Origin: Streptomyces sp. NBC_01268
Lineage (GTDB): Bacteria > Actinomycetota > Actinomycetes > Streptomycetales > Streptomycetaceae
Assembly (NCBI RefSeq): GCF_036240795.1
Contig: NZ_CP108454.1
Coordinates: 3,782,001-3,846,000, forward strand
Reading direction: 5' to 3'
DNA: 64,000 nt
Shown: piece by piece, positions 45,953-55,339 of the stretch
Numbering within the stretch: the stretch's first letter is position 1
How the letters are laid out: every line of letters starts with the position of its first letter
Program-made: the position numbers and the translations under genes
The notes under the pieces: model-generated
Seen by the model: only the letters and a program-made list of their open reading frames with translations
The model's database searches: none
Told to the model about the DNA's origin: nothing

Positions 45953-46107
45953 GACTTGGCCCGCTTCAGGTAGGCCACGAGCTGCTCGGGGTTGTTCGGT
46001 CCGGGCACGACCTGGACGAGCTCCCAGCCGTCCTCGCCCCAGGTGTCCAGAATCTGCTTCGTCGCGTGCACCAGCAGCGGCACAGTCGCGTACTCCCACT
46101 TGGTCAT
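45949..46107 (-). CDS. DUF4177-like small protein
   Basis: 52 aa from ATG 46107 (MTKWEYATVPLLVHATKQIL). The MxxWEY...LdxWGxDGWELVqv pattern is characteristic of DUF4177. No enzymatic motif. It is coupled by a GTGA overlap to ridA. Confidence 0.85.
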   Translation of the reverse strand: MTKWEYATVPLLVHATKQILDTWGEDGWELVQVVPGPNNPEQLVAYLKRAKS

Positions 46108-46264
46108 GAGCCGACTGTAGCCGCTGCCGGGGGCCGCTCTGGCCGGGACGGTCCCCCGGCGGGAGGCCCGAAGACCCTCTCGGGGTCGGGTCGGGGTCGG
46201 GTGGGGGTCTTCTCCGGGGCGGCCCTCTGATTGGGCCGGGCCGGCAGTGGTTAGGCTCGAAGGC

Positions 46265-47227
46265 GTGAGCAGGCTCCAGGTCGTCAGCGGCAAGGGCGGT
46301 ACCGGTAAGACCACGGTCGCCGCCGCACTCGCGCTCGCCCTCGCGACCGAGGGCAAGCGCACCCTTCTCGTGGAGGTCGAGGGCAGGCAGGGCATCGCGC
46401 AGATCTTCGAGACGGAGCCGCTGCCGTACGAGGAGCGCAAGATCGCCGTCGCGCCCGGCGGCGGCGAGGTGTTCGCCCTGGCCATCGACGCCGAGCGGGC
46501 CCTCCTCGACTACCTCCAGATGTTCTACAAACTGGGCGGCGCGGGCCGGGCCCTGAAGAAGCTGGGCGCGATCGACTTCGCGACGACGATAGCCCCGGGC
46601 GTCCGGGACGTGCTGCTGACCGGGAAGGCCTGCGAGGCGGTGCGGCGGCGCGAGAAGCAGGGCGGCTTCACGTACGACTACGTGGTGATGGACGCCCCGC
46701 CGACGGGCCGCATCACCCGCTTCCTCAACGTGAACGACGAGGTGGCCGGGCTGGCCCGGATCGGCCCGATACACAATCAGGCCCAGGCGGTCATGCGCTT
46801 CCTGAAGTCCCCGGACACGGCGGTGCACCTGGTGACGCTCCTGGAGGAGATGCCCGTCCAGGAGACGGCGGACGGCATCGCCGAGCTCCGCGCGGCCGAA
46901 CTGCCGGTGGGCCGGACCGTCGTGAACATGGTCCGCCCGCACGTCCTGGACGAGGCGGCGGTACGGGCCGCCTCCGGCGACCACCGCGACGCCATCGCCG
47001 CCACCCTGGCGGCGGCCGGAGTCAAGGGCGGGACGAAGCTGGTCGAGCCGCTGCTCGAACAGGCCGCGGAGCACGCCCAGCGGGTGGAGCTGGAGCGGGC
47101 CCAGCGCGAGGTGCTGGACGGCATCGGGGTGCCGACGTACGAACTGCCCTTCCTGGGCGACGGGGCGGACATCGCCGGTCTCTACCGGCTGGCGAAGGAA
47201 CTGCGGAGGCAAGGGGTGGGCGCGTGA
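46265..47227 (+). CDS. ArsA-family ATPase, first of a pair
   Basis: 320 aa from GTG 46265 (VSRLQVVSGKGGTGKTT). Deviant Walker A at 9-17, DAPPTGRITRFLNV (switch II-like) and a P-loop-distal ATPase fold. It lacks the arsenic-binding cysteines, so it is not an arsenite pump; it resembles Get3/ArsA-type targeting ATPases of actinobacteria. Its stop overlaps the GTG of the second ATPase gene, indicating joint synthesis and probably a heterodimer. Confidence 0.9.
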   Translation: MSRLQVVSGKGGTGKTTVAAALALALATEGKRTLLVEVEGRQGIAQIFETEPLPYEERKIAVAPGGGEVFALAIDAERALLDYLQMFYKLGGAGRALKKLGAIDFATTIAPGVRDVLLTGKACEAVRRREKQGGFTYDYVVMDAPPTGRITRFLNVNDEVAGLARIGPIHNQAQAVMRFLKSPDTAVHLVTLLEEMPVQETADGIAELRAAELPVGRTVVNMVRPHVLDEAAVRAASGDHRDAIAATLAAAGVKGGTKLVEPLLEQAAEHAQRVELERAQREVLDGIGVPTYELPFLGDGADIAGLYRLAKELRRQGVGA

Positions 47228-48522
47228 CGGAGGCGCAGAAGGCCGCGGCGGCGAACGGTCTCGACGCGGTCCCCGTCCTGGAGCTCGACCCGCTGATCGA
47301 CGACCCGGCCACCCGGATCATCGTGTGCTGCGGTGCGGGCGGGGTCGGCAAGACGACGACCGCGGCGGCGCTCGGCGTGCGGGCGGCGGAGCGCGGCCGG
47401 CGGGTCGTGGTGCTCACCATCGACCCGGCGCGCCGGCTCGCGCAGTCGATGGGCATCGACTCGCTGGACAACGTGCCGCGGAAGGTCGAGGGCATCAAGG
47501 GCTCCGACGGCGGCGAGCTGCACGCGATGATGCTCGACATGAAGCGGACCTTCGACGAGATCGTCGAGGCGCACGCGGACGCCGACCGGGCCCGGGCGAT
47601 CCTGGAGAACCCCTTCTACCAGTCCCTGTCGGCCGGTTTCGCCGGTACGCAGGAGTACATGGCGATGGAGAAGCTGGGCCAGCTGCGGGCCAGGGACGAG
47701 TGGGACCTGATCGTGGTGGACACGCCGCCGTCCCGGTCGGCGCTGGACTTCCTGGACGCGCCGAAGCGGCTCGGTTCCTTCCTGGACGGGAAGTTCATCA
47801 AGCTGCTGATGGCGCCCGCGAAGGTGGGCGGCCGGGCCGGGATGAAGTTCCTCAACGTCGGCATGTCGATGATGACGGGGACGCTGGGCAAGCTGCTGGG
47901 CGGTCAGTTCCTCAAGGACGTGCAGACCTTCGTGGCCGCCATGGACACGATGTTCGGCGGCTTCCGGACCCGCGCGGACGCCACGTACAAACTGCTCCAG
48001 GCGCCGGGCACGGCCTTCCTCGTGGTGGCGACGCCGGAGCGCGACGCGCTGCGCGAGGCGGCGTACTTCGTGGAGCGGCTGGCCGCGGAGGAGATGCCGC
48101 TGGCCGGTCTCGTCATCAACCGCGTCCACGCCAGCGGCGCCGCCCGGCTGTCGGCCGAGCGGGCGCGGGCCGCCGCGGAAAATCTTGACGAGGGGCGCAT
48201 TGTGGATCAGGGGGGCGGGAAGACTGCTGGGCGTGGCCCCCGAGCCACTTCGCCCGAGACCGCCGCCGTACCGCCCGTGTCCGAGGCTGCCCCCACAGCC
48301 GAAGCGGACACGGATGTCCCACAGCTCACCGCAGGACTGCTCCGTCTCCATGCCGAGCGGATGCAGGTGCTCGCACGCGAACAGCGCACGCGCGATCGCT
48401 TCACCGCGCTCCACCCCGAGGTGGCGGTCGCCGAAGTGGCCGCCCTGCCCGGCGATGTGCACGACCTCGCCGGTCTGCGGGCCATCGGTGACCGTCTGAC
48501 GACGGGTCGCATGCCGTCGTAG
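47224..48522 (+). CDS. ArsA-family ATPase, second of a pair
   Basis: 432 aa from GTG 47224. Walker A CGAGGVGKTTTAAALG near 38-53, VLTIDPARRLAQSMG (switch I) and VDTPPSRSALDFLDAP (switch II). The last ~110 residues contain a linker and a helical C-terminal domain not present in the first subunit. The pair corresponds to genes next to wblA in S. coelicolor annotated as ion-transporting ATPases. Real cargo unknown. Confidence 0.9.
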   Translation: MTEAQKAAAANGLDAVPVLELDPLIDDPATRIIVCCGAGGVGKTTTAAALGVRAAERGRRVVVLTIDPARRLAQSMGIDSLDNVPRKVEGIKGSDGGELHAMMLDMKRTFDEIVEAHADADRARAILENPFYQSLSAGFAGTQEYMAMEKLGQLRARDEWDLIVVDTPPSRSALDFLDAPKRLGSFLDGKFIKLLMAPAKVGGRAGMKFLNVGMSMMTGTLGKLLGGQFLKDVQTFVAAMDTMFGGFRTRADATYKLLQAPGTAFLVVATPERDALREAAYFVERLAAEEMPLAGLVINRVHASGAARLSAERARAAAENLDEGRIVDQGGGKTAGRGPRATSPETAAVPPVSEAAPTAEADTDVPQLTAGLLRLHAERMQVLAREQRTRDRFTALHPEVAVAEVAALPGDVHDLAGLRAIGDRLTTGRMPS

Positions 48523-48552
48523 GCAGGACCCGCGCCGTGGACCGAACAGGAC

Positions 48553-48690
48553 CGGCGCCGACGGGCCGGACCCTTGGCCGACCGGTGCCGACAGGCCCCT
48601 GACCGGTGCCGACCGGAGCGGACAGGCCCCTGATCAGTGTCGACCGGTGCGGACAGGCCTCTGACCGGTGTCGTCCCGATGCCGACCGGG
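48553..48690. repeat. ~31-bp degenerate repeats between ArsA2 and wblA
   Basis: Units built on GACCGGTGCGGACAGGCCCCT recur with a period near 31 bp (about 48580, 48601, 48632, 48663). They lie in the convergent gap, immediately past the wblA stop. No clean hairpin terminator is seen here. Confidence 0.65.
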
Positions 48691-48698
48691 CGTCCGGC

Positions 48699-49043
48699 CT
48701 AGCCGACCGCCGCGTACGTCTCGTACGTCGCGTCGTCGTCCATCGCCACGGGCAGCAGGCCCGCGCCCCGCTCGTACTCGGTGCGCGCGGTCTCCAGGAG
48801 CCGGCGCCACGAGGTGACGGTCGGCCGGCGGCGCAGCAGGGCGCGGCGCTCGCGCTCCGTCATGCCGCCCCACACGCCGAATTCCACACGGTTGTCGAGG
48901 GCGTCGGCGAGGCATTCGGTCCGCACCGGGCATCCGGTGCACACCGCCTTTGCCCTGTTCTGCGCCGCTCCCTGCACGAAAAGTTCATCCGGATCGGTAG
49001 TGCGGCAGGCCGCCTGCGCACTCCAGTCAGCTACCCAGCCCAT
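48699..49043 (-). CDS. wblA: WhiB-like regulator WblA
   Basis: 114 aa from ATG 49043 (MGWVADWSAQAAC), preceded by GGAGAGGACGG; upstream in-frame starts exist. Four cysteines (C13, then CTGCPVRTEC) bind an Fe-S cluster. The GVWGGMTERERRALLRRRP segment is the WhiB turn and basic tail. WblA represses antibiotic production and is needed for aerial hyphae to proceed to sporulation in Streptomyces. Divergent from the PBP gene. Confidence 0.95.
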   Translation of the reverse strand: MGWVADWSAQAACRTTDPDELFVQGAAQNRAKAVCTGCPVRTECLADALDNRVEFGVWGGMTERERRALLRRRPTVTSWRRLLETARTEYERGAGLLPVAMDDDATYETYAAVG

Positions 49044-49404
49044 ACCGGCGCCGTCCTCTCCCGAATCGAGGCTCCCCCACGGCGGTAGCGGCATATTCAC
49101 CGCTGCCAGTTGGGACGTTACGGAAGGTGGGCACAGCGCAACACCCCCTTCGGGCCCAATCTTGAATGGTCCGAACGGACTATGCGTACGCGTCAGATCA
49201 CCCAGGGGAGTGACCGAAGGACATAACGCCCCTATCGGACATGGGCCGAATTCGGGCATGAAGTTCCCGTGCTTCGGGTACACGGAATTTCACGCCGACG
49301 TCACGCACGGGTCTTGATGCCAGACCACACTGCTGTGACAGTTGGGAGCAGCTTAGGCCAAGGCATATACGCGTGTCCGGCGAATGAGAACGTAGGCTGC
49401 CCCC
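49044..49404. promoter_or_regulatory. wblA-PBP divergent intergenic region
   Basis: No gene seen in this 361-bp gap. It is less GC-rich than its surroundings and must carry the wblA promoter and leader. On the right side TTGGGA (49342-49347) and TATACG (49366-49371), 18 bp apart, form a plausible housekeeping promoter for the PBP gene about 34 bp before its ATG. Confidence 0.45.
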
Positions 49405-51642
49405 ATGCCAAAGAAGCGCTCGGGCGGTGGTCTGACCGGGACCCAGCAGGCCGCCAAGTTCCTCGGTGTCAGTGTGCTCTCCGGAGCCGTGCTGGCGGGC
49501 ATCGCCCTGCCCGCGGCCGGAGCGCTGGGACTGGCGGCCAAGGGCACGGTCGAGGGATTCGACGAGATCCCGTCCAACCTGAAGACACCGCCGCTGAGTC
49601 AGCGCACCACCATCCTCGACTCACAGGGCGGCCACATCGCCACCGTGTACTCGCGGGACCGCAAGGTCGTGCCGATCGAGAAGATCTCGCCGTACATGCA
49701 GAAGGCGATCGTCGCGATCGAGGACTCGCGCTTCTACGAGCACGGCGCGATCGACCTCAAGGGCGTGCTGCGCGCCATCAACCGCAACGCGCAGTCGGGC
49801 GGGGTGTCGCAGGGTGCCTCCACGCTGACCCAGCAGTACGTGAAGAACGTCTTCGTCGAGGAGGCGGGCGACGACCCCGAGAAGGTCGCGCAGGCCACCC
49901 AGCAGACCATGGGCCGCAAGGTGCGCGAGCTGAAGTTCGCGATCCAGGTCGAGGAGGAGCTCGGCAAGAAGAAGATCCTGGAGAACTACCTCAACATCAC
50001 GTTCTTCGGGCAGCAGGCGTACGGCATCGAGGCCGCCTCGCAGCGCTACTTCTCCAAGCCGGCAGCCGACCTCACCCTCGCCGAGTCCGCGATGATGGCC
50101 GGCCTCGTGCAGTCGCCGAGCCGCTACGACCCGGTCAACGACATCCAGGAGGCGACCAAGCGGCGCAACATCGTCCTCCAGCGCATGGCCGACGTGAAGG
50201 ACGTCAGCCAGGCGGAGGCCGACAAGGCGAAGGCCACCCCGATCAAGCTGAAGGTGAAGACGCCGAAGAACGGCTGCATCACCGCGGTTGACGGCGCCGG
50301 CTTCTTCTGCGACTACGTCCGAAAGACGATCCTCAACGACCCGGTCTTCGGCAAGACGGCCGAGGAGCGCCAGAAGCGGTGGAACCTGGGCGGTCTCACC
50401 ATCCGCACCACGCTCGACCCGCGCGCCCAGGCCGCCGCCAACGAGGCCGCCGTCGCCAAGATCGACAAGGACGACAAGGTCGCCGCCTCGGTGGTCCAGG
50501 TCCAGCCCAACAGCGGCAAGATCCTGTCGATGGGCCAGTCCCGCCCGTACGGCCTCGACCAGAAGCTGCACCAGACGACGCTCAACCTCGCCGTCGGCAA
50601 GAAGATGGGCGGCACGACGTACGGCTTCCAGGTCGGTTCGACCTTCAAGCCGATCACGGCCGCGGCGGCGCTGGAGAAGGGGCTGAGCCCGGCGCAGTCG
50701 TTCTCGACGCCGTGGAAGATCTCGGTGCCGATGAACTCGTACACCACCTGCAAGGGCGGCCCGTCCGGCGGCGGCAACTGGGACCTGCAGAACGAGATGC
50801 AGTCCGAGGCCGGCAGCTGGGACATGACCAGCGCGCTCGGCAAGTCCATCAACACGTACTTCGCGCAGCTGGAGCAGATGACCGGCCTCTGCGAGACGGT
50901 CCAGATGGCGAAGAAGATGGGGTACGAGAAGGAGCTCGGCAAGAACCTGAAGGAGCTCCCCTCGATCACCCTCGGCGGCCAGGAGTCCACCCCGCTCGAC
51001 ATGGCGGCGGTGTACGCGACCTTCGCCAACCGGGGCACGTACTGCACGCCCGTCGCCATCGAGTCGATCACGACGGCCAACGGCGAGAAGCTGAAGGTCC
51101 CGCAGACCGAGTGCTCGCGGGCGATGAGCGAGAAGACCGCGGACACCGTCAACCAGATGCTCAAGGGCGTCGTCGAGGACGGCACGGGTACCCGGGCCGG
51201 CCTGAGCGACCGCGACAACGCGGGCAAGACGGGTACGACCAACGACCGCAAGGACGCCTGGTTCGTCGGCTACACGCCGAACCTGTCCACGGCGGTGTGG
51301 GTCGGTGACGACGTCGGCGAGAAGCAGTCGATGTACGACATCACCATCGGCGGCCAGTACTACGACAAGGTCTGCGGCGGCTGCCTCCCGGGCCCGATCT
51401 GGAAGATCGCGATGACCGGGGCGCTCGACGCCTCCGAGACGCCGGGCTTCGTGCCGATCAACGTGCCTCGCGGCGCCCAGCCGGAGGACAAGGAGAAGGA
51501 CAAGAACAAGCGCCCCGGCGACGACAACAAGCCGGGCCGACGCCCCGGCGGCACCACCCTGCCGGGCGGCATCACCATCCCGCCGGACCTGTTCGGCGAC
51601 ACGAACGGGCGCGGCAACGGGCGCGGTGGCGGTAACAGATAG
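49405..51642 (+). CDS. Class A penicillin-binding protein
   Basis: 745 aa, bifunctional peptidoglycan synthase. An N-terminal membrane helix (about 22-45) is followed by a GT51 transglycosylase with EDSRFYEHGAIDLKGVLRA (catalytic Glu) and GASTLTQQYVKN. The transpeptidase has STFK near 412 (active serine), SIN near 481 and KTGTT near 609. The C terminus is a Pro/Gly/Lys/Asp-rich disordered tail. It acts on the outer face of the membrane and is monocistronic. A GntR-like or PASTA domain is not seen. Confidence 0.95.
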   Translation: MPKKRSGGGLTGTQQAAKFLGVSVLSGAVLAGIALPAAGALGLAAKGTVEGFDEIPSNLKTPPLSQRTTILDSQGGHIATVYSRDRKVVPIEKISPYMQKAIVAIEDSRFYEHGAIDLKGVLRAINRNAQSGGVSQGASTLTQQYVKNVFVEEAGDDPEKVAQATQQTMGRKVRELKFAIQVEEELGKKKILENYLNITFFGQQAYGIEAASQRYFSKPAADLTLAESAMMAGLVQSPSRYDPVNDIQEATKRRNIVLQRMADVKDVSQAEADKAKATPIKLKVKTPKNGCITAVDGAGFFCDYVRKTILNDPVFGKTAEERQKRWNLGGLTIRTTLDPRAQAAANEAAVAKIDKDDKVAASVVQVQPNSGKILSMGQSRPYGLDQKLHQTTLNLAVGKKMGGTTYGFQVGSTFKPITAAAALEKGLSPAQSFSTPWKISVPMNSYTTCKGGPSGGGNWDLQNEMQSEAGSWDMTSALGKSINTYFAQLEQMTGLCETVQMAKKMGYEKELGKNLKELPSITLGGQESTPLDMAAVYATFANRGTYCTPVAIESITTANGEKLKVPQTECSRAMSEKTADTVNQMLKGVVEDGTGTRAGLSDRDNAGKTGTTNDRKDAWFVGYTPNLSTAVWVGDDVGEKQSMYDITIGGQYYDKVCGGCLPGPIWKIAMTGALDASETPGFVPINVPRGAQPEDKEKDKNKRPGDDNKPGRRPGGTTLPGGITIPPDLFGDTNGRGNGRGGGNR

Positions 51643-51672
51643 CGGCGCTGTCCAGGACGTGCACGCATGACC

Positions 51673-51717
51673 GAAGAGGGGCGCCCCTCCCGGATTCCGG
51701 GAGGGGCGCCCCTCTTC
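51673..51717. terminator. Strong bidirectional terminator after the PBP gene
   Basis: Perfect 21-bp inverted repeat (51673-51693 / 51697-51717) around ATT, between the PBP stop and the convergent YqeY-like gene. Confidence 0.88.
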
Positions 51718-51736
51718 GTGCGGACGCGGGGTCAGG

Positions 51737-52201
51737 TCACCCGGCGAGGAGGCGCTTCACCGTGGCGGCGACGCGGCCGCCCTCGGCCTGGCCGGCGACC
51801 TTGGGGTTGACGATCTTCATGACGGCGCCCATGGCCCGCGGCCCCTCGGCACCGGCGCCCTTCGCCTCCGCGACGGCGGCGGCCACGACGGCCTCCAGCT
51901 CGGCGTCGGAGAGCTGCTTGGGCAGGTACGCGTCGAGGATCTCGCCCTCGGCCCGCTCCCGAGCGGCCTGCTCGGGGCGGTCGCCCTGGGCGAAGGCCTC
52001 CGCGGCCTCGCGGCGCTTCTTCGCCTCCTTGGCGATCACCGACTGCACCTCGTCGTCGGAGAGCTCGCGCTTGGTCTTGCCCGCGACCTCCTCCTTGGTG
52101 ATGGCGGTGATGGTCAGCCGCAGGGTCGAGGAGCGCAGCTCGTCGCGCTCCTTGATCGCGGCGTTGAGGTCGTCCTTGAGCTTGGCCTTCAGCGTGGTCA
52201 T
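51737..52201 (-). CDS. GatB/YqeY-domain protein
   Basis: 154 aa from ATG 52201 (MTTLKAKLKDDLNAAIK); a longer reading to 52285 has no support. Two helical bundles as in YqeY and the tRNA-binding tail of GatB; conserved segments are LRLTITAITKEEV, LPKQLSDAELEAVV and GAVMKIVNPKVAGQAEGGRV. It probably interacts with tRNA or amidotransferase substrates; the role is not established. Confidence 0.92.
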   Translation of the reverse strand: MTTLKAKLKDDLNAAIKERDELRSSTLRLTITAITKEEVAGKTKRELSDDEVQSVIAKEAKKRREAAEAFAQGDRPEQAARERAEGEILDAYLPKQLSDAELEAVVAAAVAEAKGAGAEGPRAMGAVMKIVNPKVAGQAEGGRVAATVKRLLAG

Positions 52202-52275
52202 GGATCCAAGTGTGTCAGGTGCCGGACCCCGACCGCCCGCGCATTTCCGCCCATCGGGTCTGCGACGATAAGGGG

Positions 52276-53214
52276 ATGCGCGCACGGTACGGGATCCCCC
52301 TGAAGATCACGGCAGGCCTCACGGCGACGGCCGCGGCCGGCATCGTCTACGCGGCGGGCTTCGAAGCCCGCTCGTTCCGGCTCCGCCGGGTGACCGTCCC
52401 GGTGCTGCCCCGCGGCATGCGCGACCTGCGGGTTCTCCAGGTCTCCGACATCCACATGGTGAACGGCCAGAACAAGAAGCGCGCCTGGCTCCAGTCGCTG
52501 GCCGGGCTGCGCCCGGACTTCGTGGTCAACACCGGCGACAACCTCTCCGACCCGAACGCCGTGCCCGAGGTGCTCGACGCGCTGGGCCCGCTGATGGAGT
52601 TCCCGGGCGTGTACGTCTTCGGCTCCAACGACTACTACGGGCCCCGGCTGCGCAACCCCGCGCTCTACCTCAAGGAGAAGATGCACGGCCGGCACGGCCT
52701 CAACGGCAACCCGCCGGTGGTGGGCGCGATCCACAACCCCTGGGAGGGGCTGCGGGACGCGTTCGACGCGGCGGGCTGGGTGAACCTGACCAACACCCGC
52801 GGCCGGCTGAAGCTGCCGGACCTCGACCTCGCCTTCACCGGCGTCGACGACCCGCACATCAAGCGGGACCGGTACGAGCGGGTCGCGGGCGGCCCCGACC
52901 AGGACGCCGACTTCTCGGTGGGCGTGGTCCACGCGCCGTACCTGCGGGCGCTGGACGCGTTCACGGCGGACGGCTACGAGCTGCTGCTGGCGGGCCACAC
53001 CCACGGCGGGCAGCTGTGCATCCCCTTCTACGGGGCCCTGGTCACCAACTGCGACCTGGACACCGACCGCGTGAAGGGCCTCTCGACGCACACCGTCGAC
53101 GGGCGCACCTCGTACCTCCACGTCTCGGCCGGCTGCGGCACCAACCGCTTCACCCCGGTCCGCTTCGCCTGCCCGCCCGAGGTGACCCTGCTGACGCTGA
53201 CGGCCCGCGGCTGA
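52276..53214 (+). CDS. Membrane-anchored metallophosphoesterase
   Basis: 312 aa from ATG 52276. N-terminal helix (about 8-27), then a calcineurin-like phosphoesterase with VSDIHM, NTGDNL, GSNDYYG and the double-histidine GHTHGGQ metal site. It resembles YkuE-type enzymes acting at the membrane; GSND in place of GNHE is a variant. Divergent from the YqeY-like gene. Confidence 0.92.
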   Translation: MRARYGIPLKITAGLTATAAAGIVYAAGFEARSFRLRRVTVPVLPRGMRDLRVLQVSDIHMVNGQNKKRAWLQSLAGLRPDFVVNTGDNLSDPNAVPEVLDALGPLMEFPGVYVFGSNDYYGPRLRNPALYLKEKMHGRHGLNGNPPVVGAIHNPWEGLRDAFDAAGWVNLTNTRGRLKLPDLDLAFTGVDDPHIKRDRYERVAGGPDQDADFSVGVVHAPYLRALDAFTADGYELLLAGHTHGGQLCIPFYGALVTNCDLDTDRVKGLSTHTVDGRTSYLHVSAGCGTNRFTPVRFACPPEVTLLTLTARG

Positions 53215-53261
53215 GACCGCGCCCCCCGGCGGACGACCCGAACGGCGCATACGGTGGCCCC

Positions 53262-53948
53262 ATGCCGAACGCCACCGTCACCGCCCTGTTCCGCGGCCTG
53301 ATCGCGCTGGCCGCGGTCACCGGCATCGTGATCGAGTGCGTCGAGGGGAACCCCCTCGTCGTGTTCAGCTTCTTCACGATCTGGTCGAACACCGCCGTCG
53401 CCGTGGTCCTCGGCCTGGGCGCCGTCCGCGCCTGGCAGGGCCGCCCGCCGCTGCCGGCGCCGTGGACCGGCGGGGTGCTGCTGTGCATCTGCGTGGTCGG
53501 GCTCGTCTTCCACCTGGTCCTGGACAACACGGCGAGCGAGTTCAACGAGGCCGCCGCGATCGCCCGGCTCACCGGCGCCCGGGCCGTCGCCAACCAGCTG
53601 CTCCACACCGTCACCCCGATCGGCGTGGTCCTCGACTGGCTGCTGCTCACCCGCCCCGGCGCCCTCCACTGGCGCCACGCGGCCCAGTGGCTGGCCGCCC
53701 CCGGCGGCTACCTGGTCTTCGCCCTGATCCGCGGCGCCCTCGTCTCCCCCGACACGCCGACCCGCTACACGTACCCCTTCCTCGACGTCACCGCCCACGG
53801 CTACCTCGGCGTCCTCGCCAACGCCGCCGTCCTGGGCCTGGCCTTCTACGCGCTGGGCCTGATGCTGGTCACGGTGGACCGTTTCCGGCCGTCTCTCGTG
53901 GGACGTGCGAAACGGATTTCGTCTCTGGGCGCCGGTGGGCTAAAGTAA
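53262..53948 (+). CDS. Pr6Pr-family integral membrane protein
   Basis: 228 aa from ATG 53262 ([19 protein letters not shown]). Six predicted membrane helices. The [12 protein letters not shown] and [15 protein letters not shown] segments match the FAR-17a/AIG1-like, Pr6Pr membrane family. No enzymatic activity assigned. It lies 47 bp after the phosphoesterase gene. Confidence 0.85.
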   Translation: MPNATVTALFRGLIALAAVTGIVIECVEGNPLVVFSFFTIWSNTAVAVVLGLGAVRAWQGRPPLPAPWTGGVLLCICVVGLVFHLVLDNTASEFNEAAAIARLTGARAVANQLLHTVTPIGVVLDWLLLTRPGALHWRHAAQWLAAPGGYLVFALIRGALVSPDTPTRYTYPFLDVTAHGYLGVLANAAVLGLAFYALGLMLVTVDRFRPSLVGRAKRISSLGAGGLK

Positions 53949-53986
53949 TCGATGTCGCCGCGACGTGAAGAACAAAGCAGCGACAT

Positions 53987-54060
53987 CGGGGTGTAGCGCA
54001 GCTTGGCAGCGCGCTTCGTTCGGGACGAAGAGGTCGTGGGTTCAAATCCCGCCACCCCGA
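53987..54060 (+). tRNA. tRNA-Pro (anticodon CGG)
   Basis: The cloverleaf folds with acceptor CGGGGTG/CACCCCG (53987-53993 / 54053-54059), D arm, anticodon stem CTTCG/CGAAG with loop TTCGGGA (anticodon at 54021-54023), and T arm GTGGG/CCCGC around TTCAAAT. CCA is not encoded. The gene is intact and borders the integrated element, so its 3' half is the likely left attachment site. Confidence 0.96.
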
Positions 54061-54072
54061 CAGCCGTAACAG

Positions 54073-54112
54073 CAGGTGAGGCACCTACCATTTTTGGTAG
54101 GTGCCTCACCTG
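54073..54112. terminator. Terminator between tRNA-Pro and int
   Basis: Perfect 18-bp inverted repeat (54073-54090 / 54095-54112) with a TTTT loop followed by TTTC on +. It serves the tRNA from one side and the leftward integrase gene (stop at 54152) from the other. Confidence 0.85.
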
Positions 54113-54151
54113 TTTCTGCATGTGTGTCTATCTGCGTGACTACCGCTCCGG

Positions 54152-55339
54152 CTAGCGCTTCGGCGGCGGCGGAGTACCGAAGATCCCGTCCATCGCGGTC
54201 GCCCCGGTCTGGATCACCGGACGGATCTGCTTCCGATAGACCTCCTCCGTCACGGCCGTGCTGGAGTGGCCGACCAGCCGGGAGATCTCTTCGAGCGGGA
54301 GGCCCCGGTCGGACAGGATCGAGACGAAGGACGTTCGGGTTTCTCGGGGCGTCCACTCGTGGGGCACCAACTCGATGTCCGGCATCGCGGCGGCCCGCCC
54401 GAGCACCTTGCGGAACTCACGCCGCACGTTCGCGGCATCCAGCTCGGTCCCAGTGGCGGAGGCGAAGACGAGCCCGCTCTCCTTCCACTGGTCGCCGGCG
54501 GCGAGCCGCTGCCAGCCCTGACGCTCCCGCTGGATCTTGAGAGCGTCGATGGCCCGGCCGGGCAGCGCGAGCGTGCGACGGGACTTCCGGGTCTTGGTGT
54601 CGCCGGAGGCCCGGACGGAGCGCCACACGGCGATGTGCGGAGGAATCGCGGGCGTCGCCGTCGGATCCCCTTCAAGGTCCACGTGGTCCCAGGTGAGCGG
54701 GCGCATCTCTTCGGTACGGCCGCCGGTGAGGAGCGAGACCACCACGTACGCGTACAGCGGCGAGTCCACCGCTGCGGTGAGCACGGCCTCTGCCTGCTTG
54801 AGGGTGAGCGACTTGGACGGCCGGCCGGGACGTCCGGCGGGGACCGAGCAGAGCTCGACGACGTTGCGCTTCACCTTGTCCCGCGCCATGGCCCGCTTGA
54901 CCGCCCGATTCAGGCACGAGCGGATGGCTTCGAGCGAGCGCGTACTGAGCACCTGGGACTTGGCAGCAAGCCACTTGTCCACGTCATCGGCGCTGAGATC
55001 ACGGAGCTTCCGGGCCCCGAGGGCAGGGATCACGTGGGTGTTGCAGAGGATCGTGTTCGTCTTGAGCGTCCCCGCGTCCCGCCCGTTGAGCCCATAGGCG
55101 AGCCAGTCGGTCACCGCATCCTTGACCGTATATCCCGTGGGCGCGATGGCGAGACCGTCCTCGTAGTCCCGCAGGACCTCCTTGAGCTTGGCCTTGGCCG
55201 CAGTCTTGGTCATGCCGCTGGCCCGCTTCACGATCCGCTTGCCGCTGGGGTCGTAGCCGAGACTGGCCGTCGCGATCCAGCGTTGGCGCTTGTCGTCCCA
55301 GTGAAGACCGCCGTCTCCCCTGCTGCGTCGCTTCGTCAT
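54152..55339 (-). CDS. int: Site-specific tyrosine integrase
   Basis: 395 aa. Tyrosine recombinase with an N-terminal AP2-like arm-binding domain (YDPSGKRIVKRASGM), a SAM-like core-binding domain (about 65-155) and a catalytic domain. Catalytic Arg in GGRTEEMRPLTW near 205, the His-x-x-Arg block near VPHEWTPRETRTSF, His in LVGHSS, and the nucleophile Tyr in EEVYRKQI near 368. It integrates the element into tRNA-Pro. Its ATG overlaps the xis stop (TGATG). Confidence 0.96.
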   Translation of the reverse strand: MTKRRSRGDGGLHWDDKRQRWIATASLGYDPSGKRIVKRASGMTKTAAKAKLKEVLRDYEDGLAIAPTGYTVKDAVTDWLAYGLNGRDAGTLKTNTILCNTHVIPALGARKLRDLSADDVDKWLAAKSQVLSTRSLEAIRSCLNRAVKRAMARDKVKRNVVELCSVPAGRPGRPSKSLTLKQAEAVLTAAVDSPLYAYVVVSLLTGGRTEEMRPLTWDHVDLEGDPTATPAIPPHIAVWRSVRASGDTKTRKSRRTLALPGRAIDALKIQRERQGWQRLAAGDQWKESGLVFASATGTELDAANVRREFRKVLGRAAAMPDIELVPHEWTPRETRTSFVSILSDRGLPLEEISRLVGHSSTAVTEEVYRKQIRPVIQTGATAMDGIFGTPPPPKR

